A stretch of 11,691 bases of DNA from Candidatus Eiseniibacteriota bacterium (GTDB taxonomy: Bacteria > Joyebacterota > Joyebacteria > Joyebacterales > Joyebacteraceae). Shown piece by piece: positions 6,797 to 11,691 of the stretch (the stretch's first letter is position 1; every line of letters begins with the position of its first letter). Both the position numbers and the translations under genes were made by a program. The notes under the pieces were generated by a model. That model did no database searches. It saw only the letters and a list, made by a program, of their open reading frames with translations, and was not told the DNA's origin. The stretch lies in contig DAOWER010000076.1 of assembly GCA_030638405.1 (NCBI GenBank), positions 1-11,691 on the forward strand, in the 5' to 3' direction.

Positions 6797-8086
6797 ATGC
6801 TCACGATGGAAGAGGCGCGACAGGGTACTGCCACGGAGGCTCTGGCCGCGGTAGCCGAGGACGAGAAGATCGCCGTAGAGAAGCTGACGGCACTGGTCGC
6901 CTCCGGCAGGGCCGTAATCCTGAAGAGCAACAGAAGCACGCGGAGACCCGTGGGACTGGGGGCGGGCCTCAGAACGAAGGTCAACGCGAACCTCGGGACG
7001 TCGTCCGACGCTTCCAACCTGGAGAAGGAGCTTGAGAAGGTGGACGCGGCCGTCGCCGCGGGCGCCGACGCCGTCATGGACCTTTCGACGGGCGGCGACC
7101 TGGACGAGATCCGGCGTGCGGTCCTTGAGCGCTCCACCGTGCCGGTCGGCAGCGTTCCCCTCTATCAGGCGGCGGTACGCGCGAGGACGCGGGGTTTGGG
7201 GATGGTGCACATGACGCCCGACGACATGCTCGGAGCGGTGGAGGACCACGCCCGCGACGGCATGGACTTCGTCACGGTGCACTGCGGCGTGACGCGCGAG
7301 GTCGCTGAGCACTGCAGGCGCGCGCGGAGGCTGGCCGACGTCGTCAGCCGCGGTGGGGCGTTTCTGATGGAATGGATGTCGTACAACGGGCAGGAGAACC
7401 CGCTCTACGAGCGCTACGACGACCTCCTGGACATCGCGCGCGAGTATGACGTCACGCTGAGCCTGGGTGACGGCCTGAGGCCGGGCGCCCTGGCGGATGC
7501 CAACGACGCGCCGCAGATCGCGGAACTCACGGTCATCGCCGAGCTCGTGGTGCGCGCGAGGGAGCGCGGCGTCCAGGCCATCGTCGAGGGCCCCGGCCAC
7601 GTGCCGCTGCACCTCGTCGAGTCCTCGGTCGAGCTCGAGAAGTCGCTGTGCGACGGGGCTCCCTTCTATGTCCTCGGTCCCATCGTCACCGACGTCGCGC
7701 CCGGATACGACCACATTGCGGCCGCCATCGGCGGCGCCGTCGCGGCGGCCGCCGGGGCGGACTTCCTCTGCTACGTGACCCCCGCGGAACACCTGAGACT
7801 TCCCGACGTCGACGACGTCCGCGAGGGGGTGTACGCCCTCCGCGTGGCCGCACACGCCGCGGACATCGCCAAGGACGTGAACGGGGCCCGTGAGTGGGAC
7901 GACGAGCTCTCGACAGCTCGCAAGGCGCTCCAGTGGGATCGTGTGATAGACCTGTCTCTCGATAGCGACAAGGCCAGGGCCTTCCGCGACGCGTCTTCCC
8001 CTTCGGACGATGAGCTCTGCACCATGTGCGGAGAGTTCTGTGCCCTCAGGAAGATGAGCGACGTCCGGAAGGGAGAGGGCGAATGA
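6797..8086 (+). CDS. thiC: Phosphomethylpyrimidine synthase ThiC (radical SAM; BzaF-like paralogue not excluded)
   Basis: ThiC converts aminoimidazole ribotide to the hydroxymethylpyrimidine phosphate of thiamin by radical SAM chemistry in the cytoplasm. The 429-residue protein matches the short clade lacking the long N-terminal extension of proteobacterial and plant enzymes. Family landmarks: KVNANLGTS (61-69), MDLSTGGD (94-101), PVGSVPLYQA (116-125), ENPLY (200-204), SLGDGLRPG (222-230), EGPGHVP (264-270) and TDVAPGYDH (298-306), with PAEHL at 329-333. His268 and His332 are the likely metal ligands. The C-terminal cluster motif is Cys408, Cys411, Cys415, that is CX2CX3C, one residue shorter than the CX2CX4C of well-studied ThiC. 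ATG 6797 is chosen because GAGAGG sits 8 bases upstream; ATG 6806 is possible. The stop overlaps the next gene's start. ThiC paralogues of the BzaF type make 5-hydroxybenzimidazole from the same substrate; the sequence alone does not let me separate them, and no cobamide gene is adjacent. Confidence 0.9.
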   Translation: MLTMEEARQGTATEALAAVAEDEKIAVEKLTALVASGRAVILKSNRSTRRPVGLGAGLRTKVNANLGTSSDASNLEKELEKVDAAVAAGADAVMDLSTGGDLDEIRRAVLERSTVPVGSVPLYQAAVRARTRGLGMVHMTPDDMLGAVEDHARDGMDFVTVHCGVTREVAEHCRRARRLADVVSRGGAFLMEWMSYNGQENPLYERYDDLLDIAREYDVTLSLGDGLRPGALADANDAPQIAELTVIAELVVRARERGVQAIVEGPGHVPLHLVESSVELEKSLCDGAPFYVLGPIVTDVAPGYDHIAAAIGGAVAAAAGADFLCYVTPAEHLRLPDVDDVREGVYALRVAAHAADIAKDVNGAREWDDELSTARKALQWDRVIDLSLDSDKARAFRDASSPSDDELCTMCGEFCALRKMSDVRKGEGE

Positions 8087-10938
8087 CCGAAGCCGGTTCC
8101 GCTTCCTATCCACGCACGTTCGTGGGGCTGGACCTGGAGACGACGGGGGTCGATTCCCGCACCGACCGCATCATAGAGATCGGGGCCGTCAGGATCGTGG
8201 ACGGCGAGGTCGACGACACGTTCGAGGCCCTCGTGAACCCGGGTTGCCCCATACCCTCCGACATCGTTCACCTGACCGGGATATCCGATGCCGACGTCGC
8301 GGGAGCGCCCTCGATCGATGAAGTGCTGCCGCGTATCGTCGAGTTCATCGGTGACAGTCCCATCGTGGCGCACCACGCGCCGTTCGACACAGGTTTTCTG
8401 AACAAGGCCGCCGCAGGTCGGGCCGAACTCCTGGTCGGCCGCGGAGGCATCTTCGACACGCTTCCCCTGACCAGGGCGCTCCTGCCGCGGCTGCCGAACC
8501 ACCGCCTGGTCACGGCGGCGCGCTTCTTCGACATACCCACGGGCCGTTCCCACCGCGCGACCGACGACGCCCGCGCCGTGTCGGGCCTCTTCCTCTCTCT
8601 GCTGGGTGTCCTCGACCAGATCGGCGCCAGCGTGCTCGAGCGCATGTACCGCCTCGCGGATAAGGCCTCGAAAACGCTCATCGAGGCAGCCCGCGAGCGC
8701 TCCGAGGCGAAGAGGGACCCGCTGGCGGTCCCGGACCACGGAGAGAAGGAGGGCGAGCTCCTGCGCTACGACTCGGTGCGCGGGATCGGCGCTCGCGGAG
8801 CGGCCGCCGAGGAGGTCCGGGAGATAGACCTGGACGAGCTCGAATCGCTCTTCGACGAGGACGGGCCCATCGGCCGGGAGCTTCCCGACTACGAGATCCG
8901 CAGGCAGCAGCTCCAGATGCTCCGCGCGGTCGGCGATTCCCTGATGGGAGGCGTCCATCTCGTCATCGAGGCGGGCACCGGTGTGGGCAAGTCGCTCGCC
9001 TACCTCACTCCCGCCGTCTACTTCGCGGTTCAGAACGGCGAGCGCGTCATCGTGTCCACCAACACGAAGAACCTGCAGGAGCAGCTCTTTCTCAAGGACG
9101 TTCCGTTCCTCGAGCGCGCGCTCGACATCGACTTCTCCGCATCGCTCCTGAAGGGGAGGGGGAATTACATCTGCCAGTCGCGGTGGAGGCAGGCGCTCGA
9201 GAAGGGCCTCTCGCCCGGCGAGCGCTCCCAGCTGCTTCCGGTCGCACTGTGGGAGCAGGAGACGAACTCCGGAGACATCAGTGAGAACGCCGCCTTCAGA
9301 CAGCGCGGGTATCTGTGGAGCCGGATCTCGGCGGAGGGCGGACCATGCCTGGGGCAGAAGTGCCCGATGAGGGACAGCTGCTACCTCCTCAAGGCCAGGA
9401 AGGCGTCGCAAGCGGCGCACATCGTCATCGTCAACCACTCGCTACTCTTCAGCGACACGGAGGCGGACAACAGGATACTGGGCGACTACTCGTACCTCAT
9501 CTGCGATGAGGCGCACAACATGGAGCGCGTCGCGACCGAGCACCTCGGCAAGCGCGCCAACATCTGGCGCGCGAGGGCGATGCTCGACAATCTCTACAGG
9601 GAAGAAGGCGGGGCGAGCGGCGACCTCGCGGAGGTCATCGGCGCGTTGTCGAAGAACGGCGGTGGTGCGCTCCTCGAGGCTGCGGCGGCGGGGGCCGCGC
9701 GTCTGGCCTCTGATGTGGCGGCGGCGTTTGCCGCATCGGAGACGTTCTTCAGCGCGCTCGCGTCGAGGCACAAGGACCTGAACGAGGGCCGCGAGGTCGA
9801 GTTCGGGAAGCTCCGGTACCGCCAGGACGCGCCCGTGGGAGCGCTTCTTGAGGGCGAGCTCCGCGGGATACTGGCCGCGCTGTCCGCCGTGGCCGAGGGA
9901 GCCCGGACGGTGGCCGATCTTGTCGGGGACTCCGAACTCGAGAGGGCCGACGCGTTCGTTCAGAACCTGTTGTTCCACGCGGCGCGCGTACACGAGTTCG
10001 CCTCGGACCTCGAGTACGTGGCCGAGGCCGCCGATCCCGACAGCGTCTTCTGGCTGGACGTGCGGACGTTCCGCGACGTCTTCGAGTGCGAGCTCCGAAG
10101 CGCTCCGGTCAGCGTGGCGGAGATGATGAGTGACTTCCTCTACTCGCGTGTGGACTCGCTCATCGCGACCTCGGCGACCATGACGGTAGATGGGAGCTTC
10201 GACTTCGTCATGGAGAGGCTGGGGCTCGACCTCATACCCGACTGGAAGGTGCTGACCCTGGACGTGGGGAGCCCCTACGACTACGACGCCCAGTCTCTCG
10301 CGGTCGTGGCCGGCTACCTGCCGCAGCCCTCCTCGGCGGGATTCAACCGGACGGTCGCCAGACTGGTCGTCGGGCTGGCGGAGCGCGCCCGGGGCGGAAC
10401 GCTGGTGCTCTTCACGGCACGGTCGGCGCTGGACGCGGTCTTCAAGGCAGTGGTGGACCCGCTGACGGCCAGAGGGAAGCTCGTCCTCGCGCAGGGGCAC
10501 GGGGGCGCGGCCTCGGCACTCCTTGAGCAGTTCGCTCGCGAGGTCGATTCGGTCCTGCTCGCAACGAGCAGCTTCTGGGAGGGCGTAGACGTTCCCGGGC
10601 GTTCGCTCGAGCAGCTGGTCATCGTCAAGCTGCCGTTCCCGGTGCCGCGTGACCCGGTCGTCGAGGCGCACTGCGAGCGCTACGAGGCGGACGGTGAGAA
10701 CTCGTTCGCGCGCTACATGATACCCAAGACGGCCGTGCGACTGAGGCAGGGGTTCGGCCGGCTGATACGCTCGACAACGGACTCAGGCGCTGTTATCTTT
10801 CTGGACAGCAGACTGTCGACGCGGGCCTACGGCGACAGGCTCCTTGAACAGCTGCCGACGCGTACCGTCATCGTGGATTCAGAGGAGAGCCTGATGACCG
10901 TCCTGGCCGGCATCCACGCCGGGCAGCAGACGGTCTAG
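8083..10938 (+). CDS. dinG: DinG-family helicase with N-terminal DEDDh 3'-5' exonuclease domain
   Basis: Predicted cytoplasmic DNA repair enzyme of 951 residues. An epsilon-type exonuclease domain occupies about 10-175, with GLDLETTG (Asp17, Glu19), HHAPFD (Asp102) and HRATDD (His157, Asp162), a complete DEDDh set. After a charged linker (about 180-265) comes an XPD/DinG superfamily 2 helicase: Walker A GTGVGKS at 298-304, STNTKNLQEQ at 325-334, DEAH box at 475-478, TSATM at 696-700, WEGVDVPG at 832-839 and motif VI QGFGRLIR at 889-896. Cys364, Cys422, Cys427 and Cys433 lie where the iron-sulfur cluster of E. coli DinG is bound, with the same CX4CX5C spacing. ATG 8083 is preferred over an in-frame start at 8026 because AAGGGAGAGG (8069-8078) precedes it and the exonuclease fold begins soon after. 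It overlaps thiC by four bases (ATGA). Firmicute exonuclease-fused DinG proteins are reported to lack the cluster, so this combination stands out. Confidence 0.93.
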   Translation: MTEAGSASYPRTFVGLDLETTGVDSRTDRIIEIGAVRIVDGEVDDTFEALVNPGCPIPSDIVHLTGISDADVAGAPSIDEVLPRIVEFIGDSPIVAHHAPFDTGFLNKAAAGRAELLVGRGGIFDTLPLTRALLPRLPNHRLVTAARFFDIPTGRSHRATDDARAVSGLFLSLLGVLDQIGASVLERMYRLADKASKTLIEAARERSEAKRDPLAVPDHGEKEGELLRYDSVRGIGARGAAAEEVREIDLDELESLFDEDGPIGRELPDYEIRRQQLQMLRAVGDSLMGGVHLVIEAGTGVGKSLAYLTPAVYFAVQNGERVIVSTNTKNLQEQLFLKDVPFLERALDIDFSASLLKGRGNYICQSRWRQALEKGLSPGERSQLLPVALWEQETNSGDISENAAFRQRGYLWSRISAEGGPCLGQKCPMRDSCYLLKARKASQAAHIVIVNHSLLFSDTEADNRILGDYSYLICDEAHNMERVATEHLGKRANIWRARAMLDNLYREEGGASGDLAEVIGALSKNGGGALLEAAAAGAARLASDVAAAFAASETFFSALASRHKDLNEGREVEFGKLRYRQDAPVGALLEGELRGILAALSAVAEGARTVADLVGDSELERADAFVQNLLFHAARVHEFASDLEYVAEAADPDSVFWLDVRTFRDVFECELRSAPVSVAEMMSDFLYSRVDSLIATSATMTVDGSFDFVMERLGLDLIPDWKVLTLDVGSPYDYDAQSLAVVAGYLPQPSSAGFNRTVARLVVGLAERARGGTLVLFTARSALDAVFKAVVDPLTARGKLVLAQGHGGAASALLEQFAREVDSVLLATSSFWEGVDVPGRSLEQLVIVKLPFPVPRDPVVEAHCERYEADGENSFARYMIPKTAVRLRQGFGRLIRSTTDSGAVIFLDSRLSTRAYGDRLLEQLPTRTVIVDSEESLMTVLAGIHAGQQTV

Positions 10939-10939
10939 A

Positions 10940-10967
10940 GTGGCGGCTTCGCCCCTGTGGCCGCCGC
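10940..10967 (+). terminator. Possible terminator hairpin between dinG and hutU
   Basis: GTGGCGGC (10940-10947) can pair with GCCGCCGC (10960-10967) over eight pairs, one of them G-T, around a 12-base loop directly after the dinG stop. There is no proper T run; only TTCTT at 10976-10980 follows, after a GC-rich gap. It could be a weak or factor-assisted terminator, or a chance GC-rich hairpin. Confidence 0.3.
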
Positions 10968-10982
10968 CCGACCGGTTCTTCC

Positions 10983-10988
10983 GGAGGT
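10983..10988 (+). promoter_or_regulatory. Ribosome binding site of hutU
   Basis: GGAGGT is a near-perfect Shine-Dalgarno sequence that ends 7 bases before ATG 10996 and fixes the hutU start. It is the strongest ribosome binding site in the window. Confidence 0.75.
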
Positions 10989-10995
10989 AGCACGC

Positions 10996-11691
10996 ATGGA
11001 AAAGAAACGGGCTGGACCGCGTGAGGTGAGGGCGCCCCGCGGCAGCACACTCTCGTGCAAGGGGTGGCTGCAGGAGGCGGCGCTCAGGATGATCTCGAAC
11101 AACCTCGACCCCGAGGTCGCCGAGATACCGGACGAACTCGTGGTCTACGGCGGCACGGGGAAGGCGGCGAGGAGCTGGGAAGCGTTCGACGCGATCGTCC
11201 GCTCGCTCAAGGAACTGGACTCGGACGAGACGCTGCTCGTACAGTCGGGGAAGCCCGTCGGCATCTTCCGGACCCACGCGGACGCTCCCCGGGTCCTGAT
11301 CGCGAACTCGAACCTGGTCGGGGACTGGGCGACGTGGGACAAGTTCCGGGAGCTCGAGCGCAAGGGCCTCATCATGTACGGCCAGATGACCGCGGGGAGC
11401 TGGATCTACATCGGCACGCAGGGCATCCTGCAGGGGACCTACGAGACCCTCGCGGAACTCGCCCGCCAGCACTTCGGCGGCAGCCTCGCCGGCCGGCTGG
11501 TCCTGACGGGCGGCATGGGCGGCATGGGCGGGGCGCAGCCGCTGGCCGTGACGATGAACGGCGGCGTGTGCGTCTGTGTCGAGGTCGACCGCGAGAGGAT
11601 ACAGAAGCGGCTCGACACGGGGTACTGCGATCGGATGACCGAAGACCTTGATGAGGCACTCGCTCTGGCGGATGAGGCGAAGGTCGAAGGC
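10996..11691 (+). CDS. hutU: Urocanate hydratase HutU (3' partial)
   Basis: Urocanase adds water to urocanate to form imidazolonepropionate, the second step of histidine degradation, using tightly bound NAD+ as an electrophile. The frame starts at ATG 10996 behind a strong GGAGGT and runs open through the last base, giving 232 residues of a protein usually about 550 long. Visible family features are CKGWLQEAALRMISNNLDP (21-39), YGGTGKAARSW (51-61), GQMTAGSWIYIGTQGI (129-144) and the glycine-rich NAD-binding loop TGGMGGMGGAQPLA (171-184). DTGYCDR (207-213) follows. The catalytic C-terminal portion lies outside the window, so integrity cannot be judged. The 57-base gap with a possible terminator suggests it opens a separate unit; other hut genes, if present, would be downstream. 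Identification is firm. Confidence 0.95.
   Translation, partial: MEKKRAGPREVRAPRGSTLSCKGWLQEAALRMISNNLDPEVAEIPDELVVYGGTGKAARSWEAFDAIVRSLKELDSDETLLVQSGKPVGIFRTHADAPRVLIANSNLVGDWATWDKFRELERKGLIMYGQMTAGSWIYIGTQGILQGTYETLAELARQHFGGSLAGRLVLTGGMGGMGGAQPLAVTMNGGVCVCVEVDRERIQKRLDTGYCDRMTEDLDEALALADEAKVEG

Noticed and set aside
6374..8113. Long minus-strand open frame of 579 codons opposite ligA and thiC
   Set aside because: It spans two confidently assigned plus-strand genes and has composition typical of an antisense shadow.
7771..10671. Two long minus-strand frames (7771-9438 and 9442-10671) opposite the exonuclease-helicase gene
   Set aside because: They mirror the plus-strand gene codon by codon and show no domain motif; the plus-strand protein has full catalytic motifs.
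11509..11530. Short tandem repeat of GGCGGCATG near the window end
   Set aside because: It encodes the conserved glycine-rich NAD-binding loop GGMGGMGG of urocanase and is explained by the protein.

Overview
The window is a gene-dense, uniformly GC-rich stretch in which every supported gene lies on the plus strand. It holds six protein genes: the 3' part of a large outer-surface beta-rich protein, an Omp85 (BamA/TamA-type) outer-membrane protein, NAD-dependent DNA ligase (ligA), a ThiC-type radical SAM enzyme, a DinG helicase fused to a DEDDh exonuclease, and the 5' part of urocanate hydratase (hutU). No RNA gene, mobile element, CRISPR array or long non-coding stretch was found. The longest gap between genes is 117 bases.

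The organism is a diderm (Gram-negative-type) bacterium. The window has an Omp85 protein with a signal peptide, POTRA repeats, the LRGY loop motif and a C-terminal Phe, next to a second protein that also ends in Phe. The first gene resembles large uncharacterised surface proteins I associate with candidate phyla of the FCB group and relatives (Eisenbacteria- or Latescibacteria-like lineages). The ligase has a Bacteroidetes-like EKRGEVIPK signature in its OB domain. This placement is inference, not proof.

Layout: 1-2808 is the surface protein. After 18 bases comes the Omp85 gene (2827-4620), so the two look like an envelope operon. ligA follows after a 55-base gap (start 4676) and may have its own promoter inside the 3' end of the Omp85 gene, where leucine codon choice changes abruptly. 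A 117-base gap with three tandem hairpins precedes thiC (6797-8086). The thiC stop overlaps the start of the exonuclease-helicase gene (8083-10938) in an ATGA junction, so these two are probably translationally coupled. A 57-base gap with a terminator-like hairpin then leads to hutU (10996 to the window end).

Functionally, the left third concerns outer-membrane biogenesis, the middle DNA joining and thiamin pyrimidine (or a related benzimidazole) synthesis, and the right DNA repair and histidine catabolism. The points most worth a second look are the exonuclease-helicase that keeps a full iron-sulfur cysteine set, the shortened cysteine motif and riboswitch-free structured leader of thiC, and the surface-protein/Omp85 pair.
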